Assembly: GCF_000241485.1 (NCBI RefSeq)
Contig: NZ_JH584241.1
Span: forward strand, 3,912,485-3,958,115
Source: Sphingomonas sp. PAMC 26605
GTDB lineage: Bacteria; Pseudomonadota; Alphaproteobacteria; Sphingomonadales; Sphingomonadaceae
Direction: 5' to 3'
Length of the DNA: 45,631 nt
The notes below the pieces were generated by a model. It was not told the DNA's origin. It made no database searches and was given only the letters and a program-made list of their open reading frames with translations. Below are positions 18,530 through 27,625 of the stretch, one piece after another. Made by a program: the position numbers and the translations under genes. How positions within the stretch are numbered: position 1 is the stretch's first letter; each line of letters begins with the position of its first letter.

Positions 18530-21500
18530 ATGACGGCACCGGACGAGACGATTGCGCCGCGATTCGCCGGCGAAGTGCTGATCGAGGCGGTGGTCGCACC
18601 TAAGCTCAGTTTTGCCACGCATCAGAACGACGTCCCCGTGCTGCACGAGCTGAAACTGCTCAACCTCGACGATGCGCCGATTGAAAACGTGCGGCTCAGC
18701 ATCGAATCCGATCCTCCGGTATTCGCGCCCCGCGAATGGCAGTTCGATCGGATTGCGCCGGGCGGCGAGGTTCGCGTCACGCAGCGCCATCTACCGCTCA
18801 ATGCGGCCTTGCTGCTGCACCTGAGCGAAGCGATCCGTGCGACGGTGACGCTGACCGCGCGGATCCACGGTGTGGAGCACAGCATCGCCGAACGCCGCAT
18901 TCCCGTCGAGTTGCTCGCGCGCAACGAATGGGGTGGCGCGGGGGCGATGCCGGAACTGCTGGCGGCGTTTGCGCTGCCCAACGATCCCGCGGTCGGTCGC
19001 CTCCTGAAGGCGGCGAGCGACGTGCTGCGCCGCGCCGGCAAGCCCGACGGAATCGAGGGATACCAGTCCAAGTCGCGGACACGCGTCTACGAATTGGCAT
19101 CCGCGATCTGGTCGGCCGTGTCGGGGCTGCGCCTGACCTACGCCGAACCGCCGGCCAGTTTTGAGCAAGCGGGCCAGAAGGTCCGCACACCCGGTCAAAT
19201 CGTGGAGGGGGGTCTCGCCACCTGTCTGGACACCGCGCTGCTATTCGCTGCGGCGCTCGAACAGGCGGGGCTCTATCCGGTGCTGATCGTCACCGAGGGG
19301 CACGCGTTTGCGGGGCTTTGGCTGCAACCGCAGGAATTCGCGACCTTGCTCGTTCCCGATGCCGCCGCACTGCGCAAGCGGATCGCGCTCGACGAACTGC
19401 TGGTGTTCGAAACGACGCTCGCCACCGGCGCCGCGCCCGCTGGCTTTGCCCGCGCGATCTCGGCTGCAAAACGGCTGATCGACGAAGACCATGAAGCCAC
19501 CTTCGTGACGGCGATCGACGTTAGGCGTGCGCGGATGCAGCGCATTCGACCGCTCGCGATGACCGATACCGGCGGCCCTGCCCGCGCAGCGACCGAGCCG
19601 GCGGTCGATCCCGCGGGGGACGCCTTGGAAGCGGCACCCGCCCTGCCCGACTTCGATCTTGGCGAGGCCCAGGCGCTGCCGACCAACGCCGAAGGACGGC
19701 TCGAGCGGTGGCAGCGCAAATTGCTCGATCTCACGACGCGCAACCGCCTGCTCCACGTCAAGCCCGGCGCGACCGCGATCCGTCTGCTGTGCCCCGATCC
19801 CGCGCGCCTCGAGGACGACCTCGCCGACGGCAAGAGCTTCCGCATCGTCGGCGAGCCCGATCTTGCCGGGGCCGCCGGACGCGACGCCGCGCTGCATACC
19901 GAACGGACCGGCGTCGTGCTCGACGAAGCCTATGCCCGCGCGGCGCTCGATCGCGGCGAGCTGTTGTCGCCAGGCGAGCCCGCCAAGCTCGATGCGCAAC
20001 TCGTCGAGCTCTACCGCAAGGCGCGGCTCGATCTTGCCGAGGGTGGTGCGAACACACTGTTCCTCGCGATCGGTTTCCTGGTGTGGAAGAAATCGGACTC
20101 CGACGCGAGCCAGTATCGCGCACCGCTGATCCTGCTCCCGGTCAAGCTCGATCGCCGCAGCGTGCGTTCGGGCGTGAAGCTCACGATCCATGAGGACGAG
20201 CCGCGCTTCAATCTCACGCTGCTCCAGATGCTGCGTCAGGATTTCGAGCTCGACATCCCCGAACTGGCCGGGCCGCTGCCGCAGGACGCCTCGGGCATCG
20301 ACGTGCCGCGCGTCTGGACGATCGTCCGCCGCGCGGTGCGCGACATGGCCGGGTTCGAAGTCGTCCCGGACGTGATGCTCGGCACCTTCTCCTTCGCCAA
20401 ATATCTGATGTGGAAGGATCTGGCCGATCGTACCGATGCGCTGAAGGCAAATCCGGTCGTGCGCCACCTGCTCGACTCGCCGCGCGAACCCTATCCGTGC
20501 GACCTCCAGCCACCGCGCCCCGATGCACTCGACGGCGAGGTGACGCCCGCCGATCTGTTCACCCCGCTGCCGGCCGATTCGTCGCAGCTCGCTGCGGTGG
20601 TCGGCTCGGCGCGCGGCTGCGATTTCGTGCTCGACGGGCCGCCCGGCACGGGCAAGTCGCAGACCATCGCCAATATGATTGCGCATAATCTGGCACTGGG
20701 GCGCAAGGTGCTGTTCGTCGCCGAAAAGCGCGCCGCGCTCGAGGTCGTGCATCGCCGCCTGGTGGCGCATGGCCTCGGCCCCTTCTGTCTCGAGCTCCAC
20801 AGCAACAAGGCGTCGAAACAGGATGTTCTGCGCCAGCTCGACGCGGCGTGGAGCACCAGCGAAGCCTCGCCGCACGCCGAATGGGAACGCCGCGCGGCTG
20901 AGTTGAAGACGAGCCGTGATGGCCTCAACCGGCTGGTCGCGGCATTGCACCGCCGCCATCCCAATGGCCTGACGCTCTATGCGGCAATCGGCCGCGTCGT
21001 TCGCGATGGCGCGAAAGGCGGCGCGCTACAGCTCGATTGGCCCCGGGAGGTCCATCACGACGCGGCGACGCTCGAGGAGCTGCGCGAGGCCGCGCGCCGG
21101 CTCGACCTGCTGCGCCCCGCCGATCCGCAGCAGCCCGCGCTGGGTACGGTGGGCCGCACCGAATGGTCGAACGCATGGGTCGCCGAGCTGCTCGCGGCGG
21201 CGGCGACGCTGGCCGCGGCCGCGGAAGCAGCGCAGACGCAGCGCGCGGCGCTGATCGGCCTGCTCGGGATCGATCTCGGCGCAGATCGGCACGGGTTCGC
21301 GGCGACCGCGGATCTCGCGCGCGCACTCACCAGCGCCGCAGGGCTCGACCTCGGCTTCGCGTTCGCGCCCGACGCCGCGCGGACGATCGAGCACGCGCGC
21401 GCCGCCCTGCCGCTGATCGAGGAATATCGCGGGGCGGCGGCAACGCTGTCGATCGCGCTGACCAGCGATGCGATCGCGACGCTGCCGCTCGATACGCTCG

Positions 21501-24382
21501 ACGCCGATTGGACCGCGGCCAAGCATGCGATATGGCCGCTGTCGATTTTCCGCAAGAAAGCCGTGACGCGGCATCTCGACCCGCGCGGTGCGGCCGATCT
21601 CGACGTCGAATTGCCGCGGCTGCACACGCTGCAGGACGTCCTCTTACGGCTGGAACCGTTTGTGGCGGCGGCGGCGGGCGCACCCGGCTGGGCCGGTGTC
21701 GATACCGACGGCAAGCGGCTCGCGGCGGTGCTCAGCGCCGCCGAAGCGCTACGCCGCGCGATCGTCCACGCCGCCGATACGCCCGACCGGCTCGTCGCGC
21801 TGCGCGCCAGCCTCAAGCGGATCGTGACCGAGACCGCCGAGCTGCTCGGTCCAGACGCGGCGGTCGGGCGCACGCTCGGCGCGTTCGTCGCGGCGCACGA
21901 TCGCTTCGAAGGCGCGCTCGAAGCATTCCAGCGGGTCGCGGCGTCGCCCGCGCCGATCGACGACCCCGATCTCGTCGGCGCCGCCCGCGCGATCGCCGCC
22001 GGCATCGCAGCGCACGCCCCGCAACTCACCGGCTGGACCGCATGGCGCCGCGCCGGACAGGCTGCGTTCGACCTTGGCCTCGCGTCGCTGGTCGCGGCGA
22101 TCGAGACGGGCGCGATTCCTCCCGGCGCCGCGGCGGAGAGCTTCGAGCTCGCCTACGCCCGCTGGTGGGCCGCGGGCGCGATCGACGCCGAGCCGGTGGT
22201 GCGCGACTTCACCCTGGCCGAGCAATCCGATGCGATCGCGCGCTTCCGCGATCTCGATCGCCAATTTGCCGACCTCACCCAAGCCTATATCCGCGCCAAA
22301 TTGTCCGGCGCGATCCCGCCCAAGGACGCGCAGACCCAACCCCCCGGCTTCGGCACCCTCGCCCACCAACTCAAGCTGCAGAAGCGCCAGAAGCCCGTAC
22401 GTCAGCTCGTCGCCGAGATGGGGCCGGCGCTGACCACGCTCTCGCCCTGCTTGCTGATGAGCCCCTTGTCGGTCGCGCAGTTCCTGCCGCCCGAGGCCGC
22501 GCAGTTCGACCTCGTCATCTTCGACGAAGCCTCGCAGATCACCCCGTGGGACGCGGTCGGCGCGATCGCGCGCGGGCGCCAACTCGTCGTCGCGGGCGAT
22601 CCCAAGCAGATGCCGCCGACCAGCTTCTTCGGACGCGGCGCGGGGGCCGAGGACGACGACAGCGAGGTCGAAAGCGACCAGGAGAGCATTCTCGAGGAGT
22701 GCCTCGGCGCCCGCCTGCCGCAACGCCGGCTGACCTGGCATTATCGCAGTCGCAACGAGAGCCTGATCGCCTTTTCCAATCACCGTTATTACGACGGCGA
22801 CCTGATCACCTTTCCGGCGCCGGTCACGCAGGATGCCGCGGTTTCGCTGCGCAGCGTCGCTGGCGCCTGGGCACGCGGTAAGGCGCGCACCAATCAGATC
22901 GAGGCGGAGGCGATCGTCGCCGAAGTGGTCACGCGCCTCACCGACCCGGACTTTGTCGACGAGCGCGGCCGCCCGCTCAGCATCGCGGTCATCACGCTCA
23001 ACGCCGAGCAGCAGAAGCTGATCGAGGATCTGCTCGACCGCGCGCGCCGCGGCCGCCCCGAACTCGAACCTTTCTTCGCCGAGGACGCGGCGGAACCCGT
23101 GATCGTCAAGAATCTCGAGACGGTGCAGGGCGACGAGCGCGATCTGGTGTTGCTCGGCATCGGCTATGGCCCGGAGACGCCCGGCGCGCCGGTGATGGCG
23201 ATGAATTTCGGTCCGCTCAACCGACAGGGCGGCTGGCGCCGCCTCAACGTCGCGATCACCCGCGCGCGGCGCGAAATGGTGGTGTTCGCCTCCTTCCCGT
23301 CCGATCGCATCGACCTCAACCGGACGAGTGCCGAAGCGGTGCGCGACCTCAAGCATTTCCTCGAATTCGCCGAGCGCGGACCGCGCGCGCTGGGCGAAGC
23401 GGTGATGGGCTCGGTCGGCGGCTTCGAGTCGCCGTTCGAACAGGCGGTGGCGCACGGGCTTCGCGCGCGCGGCTGGGCTGCCGTGCCGCAGATCGGCGTG
23501 TCGCGCTTCCGCATAGATCTCGGCATCGTCCACCCCGATCGCCCCGGCGATTATCTCGCCGGCGTCGAATGCGACGGCGCCTCGTACCACAGTGCCGCGA
23601 CCGCACGCGATCGCGACAAGGTGCGCGAGGGCGTTCTTGCCGGGCTCGGCTGGCGGCTGGCGCGCGTCTGGTCGACCGACTGGTGGCACGACGCGCCCGG
23701 CGCGCTTGATCGTCTCGACGCGTCGCTGCGCGCGATGCTGGCGGAAGCGCGCGAGCAGGACGCGCTCCGCAAAACCGAACGAGCAGCCGCCGAACCACCG
23801 GCGGATCCCGGCGGGACTGAGGGCCGTGAGGAAACGCCCGATACGACACCGGACGAGGCATCCCAGACGCTCGACCTGGGCGGCGATTACCGGCGCACTA
23901 GCTTTGCCGACCTAACGAACCTGATCGAGCCGGAGCGTTTTCACGAGCCTGCCTATACCGCGGCGCTGCGGGAGATGATCGGTCGCGTGATGGCCGCCGA
24001 GGCACCGATCCGTGACGACTGTCTTGTCGAGCGGATCGCACGCGCGCATGGCTTCCGGCGCTCGGGCAGCGCTATCCGTGATCGTTTGATGACGCTCGCG
24101 CGCGCCCTCACCCACGCGACGCGCGAGCCGGACGGCGCGACCTTCCTCTGGCCCGACAGCGTGGCGCCCGGCGCATGGGACCGAGCGCGCTATCCGGCGA
24201 CGAGCGAGGACATACGAACGCTTGAGGAAATAGCATTGCCGGAACTCACCGCCGCACTGCGTGCTTGTTCGGGCGACGACCCCTTGGCGGGGGCCGCGCG
24301 GGCGCTTGGCGTGCGTCGCCTGAGCGCAGCCGGCCGTGATCGCCTCCGTCGGGCGGTACCCGCGACCGGTCATCTACGATGA
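18530..24382 (+). CDS. DUF4011-helicase-nuclease protein with DUF3320, candidate antiphage (Hhe-like)
   Basis: Giant 1950-residue protein. In order it shows a beta-rich N-terminus; a transglutaminase-like segment with C232 (GGLATCLDTALLFA) and H258 (TEGHAFAG); DUF4011 (from about 390, ERWQRKLLDLTTRNRLLHV); and Walker A GPPGTGKS at 703-710. A long helical insert of some 500 residues follows, then Walker B DEAS at 1332-1335, GDPKQ at 1356-1360 and motif VI VAITRAR at 1574-1580. It ends with a Vsr/DUF559-type nuclease (D1663 in RIDLG, E1680 in GVECDG) and DUF3320 (about 1808-1940). The DUF4011-helicase-Vsr layout was, to my recollection, reported as the single-gene antiphage system Hhe. The ATG has AAGGGA nine bases upstream; the longer upstream frame overlaps the yhaO remnant. 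It stands alone on its strand. Confidence 0.9.
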   Translation: MTAPDETIAPRFAGEVLIEAVVAPKLSFATHQNDVPVLHELKLLNLDDAPIENVRLSIESDPPVFAPREWQFDRIAPGGEVRVTQRHLPLNAALLLHLSEAIRATVTLTARIHGVEHSIAERRIPVELLARNEWGGAGAMPELLAAFALPNDPAVGRLLKAASDVLRRAGKPDGIEGYQSKSRTRVYELASAIWSAVSGLRLTYAEPPASFEQAGQKVRTPGQIVEGGLATCLDTALLFAAALEQAGLYPVLIVTEGHAFAGLWLQPQEFATLLVPDAAALRKRIALDELLVFETTLATGAAPAGFARAISAAKRLIDEDHEATFVTAIDVRRARMQRIRPLAMTDTGGPARAATEPAVDPAGDALEAAPALPDFDLGEAQALPTNAEGRLERWQRKLLDLTTRNRLLHVKPGATAIRLLCPDPARLEDDLADGKSFRIVGEPDLAGAAGRDAALHTERTGVVLDEAYARAALDRGELLSPGEPAKLDAQLVELYRKARLDLAEGGANTLFLAIGFLVWKKSDSDASQYRAPLILLPVKLDRRSVRSGVKLTIHEDEPRFNLTLLQMLRQDFELDIPELAGPLPQDASGIDVPRVWTIVRRAVRDMAGFEVVPDVMLGTFSFAKYLMWKDLADRTDALKANPVVRHLLDSPREPYPCDLQPPRPDALDGEVTPADLFTPLPADSSQLAAVVGSARGCDFVLDGPPGTGKSQTIANMIAHNLALGRKVLFVAEKRAALEVVHRRLVAHGLGPFCLELHSNKASKQDVLRQLDAAWSTSEASPHAEWERRAAELKTSRDGLNRLVAALHRRHPNGLTLYAAIGRVVRDGAKGGALQLDWPREVHHDAATLEELREAARRLDLLRPADPQQPALGTVGRTEWSNAWVAELLAAAATLAAAAEAAQTQRAALIGLLGIDLGADRHGFAATADLARALTSAAGLDLGFAFAPDAARTIEHARAALPLIEEYRGAAATLSIALTSDAIATLPLDTLDADWTAAKHAIWPLSIFRKKAVTRHLDPRGAADLDVELPRLHTLQDVLLRLEPFVAAAAGAPGWAGVDTDGKRLAAVLSAAEALRRAIVHAADTPDRLVALRASLKRIVTETAELLGPDAAVGRTLGAFVAAHDRFEGALEAFQRVAASPAPIDDPDLVGAARAIAAGIAAHAPQLTGWTAWRRAGQAAFDLGLASLVAAIETGAIPPGAAAESFELAYARWWAAGAIDAEPVVRDFTLAEQSDAIARFRDLDRQFADLTQAYIRAKLSGAIPPKDAQTQPPGFGTLAHQLKLQKRQKPVRQLVAEMGPALTTLSPCLLMSPLSVAQFLPPEAAQFDLVIFDEASQITPWDAVGAIARGRQLVVAGDPKQMPPTSFFGRGAGAEDDDSEVESDQESILEECLGARLPQRRLTWHYRSRNESLIAFSNHRYYDGDLITFPAPVTQDAAVSLRSVAGAWARGKARTNQIEAEAIVAEVVTRLTDPDFVDERGRPLSIAVITLNAEQQKLIEDLLDRARRGRPELEPFFAEDAAEPVIVKNLETVQGDERDLVLLGIGYGPETPGAPVMAMNFGPLNRQGGWRRLNVAITRARREMVVFASFPSDRIDLNRTSAEAVRDLKHFLEFAERGPRALGEAVMGSVGGFESPFEQAVAHGLRARGWAAVPQIGVSRFRIDLGIVHPDRPGDYLAGVECDGASYHSAATARDRDKVREGVLAGLGWRLARVWSTDWWHDAPGALDRLDASLRAMLAEAREQDALRKTERAAAEPPADPGGTEGREETPDTTPDEASQTLDLGGDYRRTSFADLTNLIEPERFHEPAYTAALREMIGRVMAAEAPIRDDCLVERIARAHGFRRSGSAIRDRLMTLARALTHATREPDGATFLWPDSVAPGAWDRARYPATSEDIRTLEEIALPELTAALRACSGDDPLAGAARALGVRRLSAAGRDRLRRAVPATGHLR

Positions 24383-24478
24383 GTGCGCGTTTGGGGCGCG
24401 TGAGAGCGACGCGCGGCGGCGCCAGCGGATCGGTATTTCGTGCGGACGGCGAGTAACGTTGGTACTTGGCAGGCGCCG

Positions 24479-24670
24479 TCAATCGAGGCGCACCTCGACC
24501 TCGGTCTCCGCGCCATCCCACTTCCCCGTAAGTCCAGGCACTTCGTCAAGTTGCCTTAAGGCGCCAAAGCGCCCGCGTTCCTCGCGATACCGAACGATCT
24601 CGAAACCGTGACCCTTGAGTTGCGAAACAGCGTCCAGTTCCTGGGCAGAGGCGGTGTTCAGATCGATCAT
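24479..24670 (-). CDS. Small helix-hairpin-helix (ComEA-like) protein
   Basis: A 63-residue protein whose first 45 residues, MIDLNTASAQELDAVSQLKG onward to LDEVPGL, follow the ComEA-type helix-hairpin-helix pattern (N-T-A-S-x-x-E-L, then a second half around FGALRQLDEVPGL). Such domains bind DNA backbone non-specifically. The first hairpin normally has GIG or LPG where this protein has LKGHG, so it is divergent. It has no signal peptide, unlike true ComEA. The ribosome-binding site is weak. It is convergent with the helicase gene, 96 bases apart, and may be a passenger of that region. Confidence 0.7.
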   Translation of the reverse strand: MIDLNTASAQELDAVSQLKGHGFEIVRYREERGRFGALRQLDEVPGLTGKWDGAETEVEVRLD

Positions 24671-25257
24671 GTCGCACCAGTGTAGCAGCGGCGGGCATTC
24701 GGCAACGCCTGTTCGGATTTGACCGATACAGAGCGCTGATGAAGTGCGGCGCAGACCCGATGTGGACGTGACCCAATCGCAGACGTCCAGCGCAACATTA
24801 TCGCGACCTGAAACCGGCGCTCGTTCATCTCGCTCGCGAAGCGTCGCCGTCCGGCAAACCGCGATAGTTTCTGTAGGGTCAAGTGTCGCTTAGCCGCACT
24901 AAGCCGTAAGCGTGGCCCGAGCTCCACCTTGCCGGACGCTCCGCCGACGGCCTGATTGCCGCTCTTTGAGCAGAGCATTGATGTCAGACGAGATCGTAGA
25001 GTCAGCGGGCGAGCGGGCGGGCGGCCATACGAGTGGCCGGGTCGTACCATCAAGCCGTGGGATCGAACAGATAGGCTCAGGAGTCGTTGAGCAGATCCAG
25101 AAGATGACGGTGGCGAGCGAGAGGGCGGAGGAGAACCGTGGGGCATCGATCGTAGCGGGTGGCGACGCGGCGCCAGCCCATGAGTCGGCCAGATCTTCGT
25201 TGCGCGGTAGAGATTTCCTTTAAAGGCGAACTCTTAATAAGCGCTCTAACCTCCCGC
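24671..25257. other. Intergenic region carrying mobile-element debris
   Basis: Nearly 590 bases between the helix-hairpin-helix gene and the LysR gene. The right third contains the transposase remnant listed separately. The rest has no convincing gene; open frames on both strands have biased arginine/serine-rich translations. Confidence 0.5.
25075..25199 (-). pseudogene. IS5-type transposase, C-terminal remnant
   Basis: Minus-strand translation gives GRLMGWRRVATRYDRCPTV, the conserved end of IS5-family transposases (WRR-ATRYD-C). It then shifts by one base near 25135 into FSSALSLATVIFWI, the expected final hydrophobic stretch. The upstream 90% of the gene, with the DDE motif, is absent. This is a scar of an insertion sequence at the right side of the helicase region. 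Confidence 0.7.
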
Positions 25258-26124
25258 TTACACCCAAAACCGTTTGGCCGCTTCGCCGATGATCTTGGCC
25301 GCTAGCGCCGCCACGCCCGTCAGCTGGCGACTCCGCCCTAGCAGCACGTAGTCGACCGCTCCCAACGCTGGCAATCCTGCCTCGATACCGATCGCGCGCA
25401 GCTCGTGCGGCGGGACATCCAGCAGCACCGGCGATTGCGCGGATATGCCCAACCCGGCCTGAAGCCCCGACCAGATCCCGGTCAGCGTCTCGCTCGAGCA
25501 GGCCATTCGCCACGGCAGCCCGGCGCGCTCCAGCGCCTGCAGGGCGAGCGCGGTGGTGATGCTGCCCGATGGATACACCACCAGCGGGATGCGCGCGTGC
25601 CGATCCACGACGAAATCGCGATGCGCGATCCAGGCCATCTCCTCGCGTTTGATCAACACGCCGCGTTCGTCGCCGTCGCGACGCTTTGCCAGGATGAGAT
25701 CGAGGCGGCCGTTATCGAGCTTGGGATACAGCATGCTGGTCAGACCGACCGTGAGATCGATCTGCAATTGCGGCTGTTCGTGGGTCAGGCGGCGCAGCAA
25801 TGCGGGCAAGCGGGTGAGCGCGAGATCTTCCGACACTCCGAGACGAACGCGCACCTGTTCGGTCGTGCCCTCGAAATAGGCTCTGGCCTGAGTGTCCAAT
25901 GCGAGCGTCTCGCGGGCGAAGCCCTCCAGCACGGCGCCGTTGGGCGTGAGCGTAACGGCGTGCGTGTCGCGCAGGATCAGCTGTTGGCCGGTCAGCCGTT
26001 CGAGGCGGCGGATGTGCTGGCTGACCGTGGGTTGGCTGATGCCCAGCGCTTCGGCCGCGCCGGTAAACGAGGCCGCGTCGATCACGGCGAGGAATGTGCG
26101 GACGAGGTGCAGTTCGAGCAGCAT
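25258..26124 (-). CDS. LysR-family transcriptional regulator
   Basis: A 288-residue LysR-type regulator. It has an N-terminal winged helix (LVRTFLAVIDAASFTGAAEALGISQPTVSQHIRRLE written in parts: residues about 6-45) and a periplasmic-binding-protein-like effector domain. It is divergent from the oxalate decarboxylase gene with 88 bases between the starts, the usual arrangement for a LysR activator and its target. Oxalate or formate as effector is an inference from context. The ATG start matches the family N-terminus. Confidence 0.9.
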   Translation of the reverse strand: MLLELHLVRTFLAVIDAASFTGAAEALGISQPTVSQHIRRLERLTGQQLILRDTHAVTLTPNGAVLEGFARETLALDTQARAYFEGTTEQVRVRLGVSEDLALTRLPALLRRLTHEQPQLQIDLTVGLTSMLYPKLDNGRLDLILAKRRDGDERGVLIKREEMAWIAHRDFVVDRHARIPLVVYPSGSITTALALQALERAGLPWRMACSSETLTGIWSGLQAGLGISAQSPVLLDVPPHELRAIGIEAGLPALGAVDYVLLGRSRQLTGVAALAAKIIGEAAKRFWV

Positions 26125-26143
26125 TCCAAATCCGAATAGCAGT

Positions 26144-26176
26144 TATAGCGGGCGCGAGAAGACTACGCGCCTATAG
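26144..26176. promoter_or_regulatory. Imperfect inverted repeat in the lysR-oxdC divergent region
   Basis: TATAGCGGGCGCG and CGCGCCTATA, separated by nine bases, share inverted GGCGCG/CGCGCC cores with TATA ends offset by two bases. It lies between the divergent starts and just upstream of the decarboxylase start, where a LysR-type site would be expected. Confidence 0.35.
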
Positions 26177-26212
26177 ATGCCGGCCAGACGCAAGCAAGAT
26201 TGGAGATTGCCG

Positions 26213-27466
26213 GTGGAGCCGCTCTCGAGACGCAAGTTACTGGCTGCAGGGGCGATTGCCGGGGGCGCGGCCGCGGCCGCGGCCGCCCATGCGCAGACCG
26301 GTGTGTTCGGTAACCCGGATCGCCCCGCCGAGGGGCGCATCAATTCGTCGCCCATGGCGTTCTCCAACCCAGGCCCGCAGAATCCGCAGCTCGCCGAACA
26401 ACTGCCCTCCTTCCAGGATCCGCCGGCAACCGACGTGAGCGGAATGGACCTGTTCTGGTCGTCGTTCAACACGGCGCACAAGCGCGTGCAGGCCGGCGGC
26501 TGGGCGCGCGAGGTGACACAGGCCGACTTTGCCATTTCCGATGCCGTCTCGGGCGTGAACATGCGGCTCGGGCCGGGCGGCGTGCGCGAACTGCACTGGC
26601 ACCAGCAGGCCGAGTGGGCGGTGATGACCAATGGCCGCTGCCGCATCACCGTCCTCGATGCTGAAGGTCGTCCCGCCATTCGCGAGGTCGGGCAAGGCGA
26701 CCTGTGGTATTTCCCGCCCGGCCTCCCGCATTCGCTCCAGGGGCTCGGCACGACCGGCGCCGAGTTCGTGCTGGTGTTCGACAATGGCAAAGCCTCGGAG
26801 TTCAACACGCTGCTGTTGAACGAGTGGATGGCGCACACGCCGCCCGACGTGCTCGCGGCGAATTTCGATCTGCCGGTGAGCGCGTTCCGCAACATTCCGG
26901 TCGATGATACCTGGATCTTCCAGGGACCGCCGCCCATGCCGCTGGCTCAAGCGCAAGCGGCGGTGCGCAGCCCGCTGGGCGAACCCAAGGATCAATTCAC
27001 CTTCTCGACGAACGACATGCGGGCGGACAAGGTGACCCGCGGAGGCTCGGTCAAGATCATCGACACGCGTAATTTCCCGGTGTCGCAGACGATCGCGGCG
27101 GCGCTGGTGACGGTCAAGCCCGGCGGCATGCGCGAGCTGCATTGGCACCCCAATGCCGACGAATGGCAATACTATATCAAGGGCCAAGCGCGGATGACCG
27201 TGTTCAACACCGGTCCAAAGGCACAGACCGCCGATTTCAAGCCGGGCGACATCGGCGTCGTCAAGAAGAGCCTCGGCCATTACGTCCAGAATACCGGCTC
27301 GACCGATCTCGTGTTCATGGAGATCTTCAAGGACAGCCGGTATCAGGAGGTATCGCTCAGCCAGTGGTTGGCGGGAACACCGCCGGATCTGCTGGCCGCG
27401 CACCTCAACATGGACCCGAAACTCCTCGAAAAGTTCCGATCGCCCCGCGTCGTCATACCGGCGTGA
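26213..27466 (+). CDS. oxdC: Oxalate decarboxylase, bicupin, Tat-exported
   Basis: Manganese enzyme converting oxalate to formate and CO2 while consuming a proton. A twin-arginine signal (LSRRKLLAAGAIAGGAAAAA) targets it out of the cytoplasm. Each cupin keeps its metal ligands: H128, H130, E134 and H173 in ELHWHQQAEW and LPHSL, and H310, H312, E317 and H356 in ELHWHPNADEW and GHYVQ. The flexible lid reads SEFNT (195-199) against SENST in Bacillus OxdC. Its glutamate is kept, which favours decarboxylase over oxidase activity. I prefer the GTG start with GGAG seven bases upstream; an ATG 12 codons earlier (26177) is possible. The 417-residue length fits. Confidence 0.92.
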   Translation: MEPLSRRKLLAAGAIAGGAAAAAAAHAQTGVFGNPDRPAEGRINSSPMAFSNPGPQNPQLAEQLPSFQDPPATDVSGMDLFWSSFNTAHKRVQAGGWAREVTQADFAISDAVSGVNMRLGPGGVRELHWHQQAEWAVMTNGRCRITVLDAEGRPAIREVGQGDLWYFPPGLPHSLQGLGTTGAEFVLVFDNGKASEFNTLLLNEWMAHTPPDVLAANFDLPVSAFRNIPVDDTWIFQGPPPMPLAQAQAAVRSPLGEPKDQFTFSTNDMRADKVTRGGSVKIIDTRNFPVSQTIAAALVTVKPGGMRELHWHPNADEWQYYIKGQARMTVFNTGPKAQTADFKPGDIGVVKKSLGHYVQNTGSTDLVFMEIFKDSRYQEVSLSQWLAGTPPDLLAAHLNMDPKLLEKFRSPRVVIPA

Positions 27467-27530
27467 AGGATTGGCATTAGGGCAGCGGTCCTTCGGTCTT
27501 CCGCTCATTGCCGGACGATCTGCGCCGCGC

Positions 27531-27561
27531 GCGACCCAAAAATCTTTGCGTCGTGGGTCGC
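27531..27561. promoter_or_regulatory. Inverted repeat in the oxdC-oxidoreductase gap
   Basis: GCGACCCA and TGGGTCGC form a perfect 8-bp stem around 15 bases, 65 bases before the molybdopterin oxidoreductase start. There is no T-run after it. It may be an operator or an mRNA hairpin setting different expression of the two genes. Confidence 0.4.
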
Positions 27562-27625
27562 ACCTCAGCCAAACGGTATACGCTCGGCCTAATGTACCGC
27601 CCAGTCAGCTTCAGGAGGACCGACG

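Noticed and set aside
21037..22881. 614-codon frame inside the helicase gene and similar long antisense frames
   Set aside because: Typical high-GC shadow frames; the helicase frame has all the motifs.
24912..25223. Small plus-strand open frame next to the LysR gene
   Set aside because: It overlaps the transposase remnant on the opposite strand and shows no motif or start signal.
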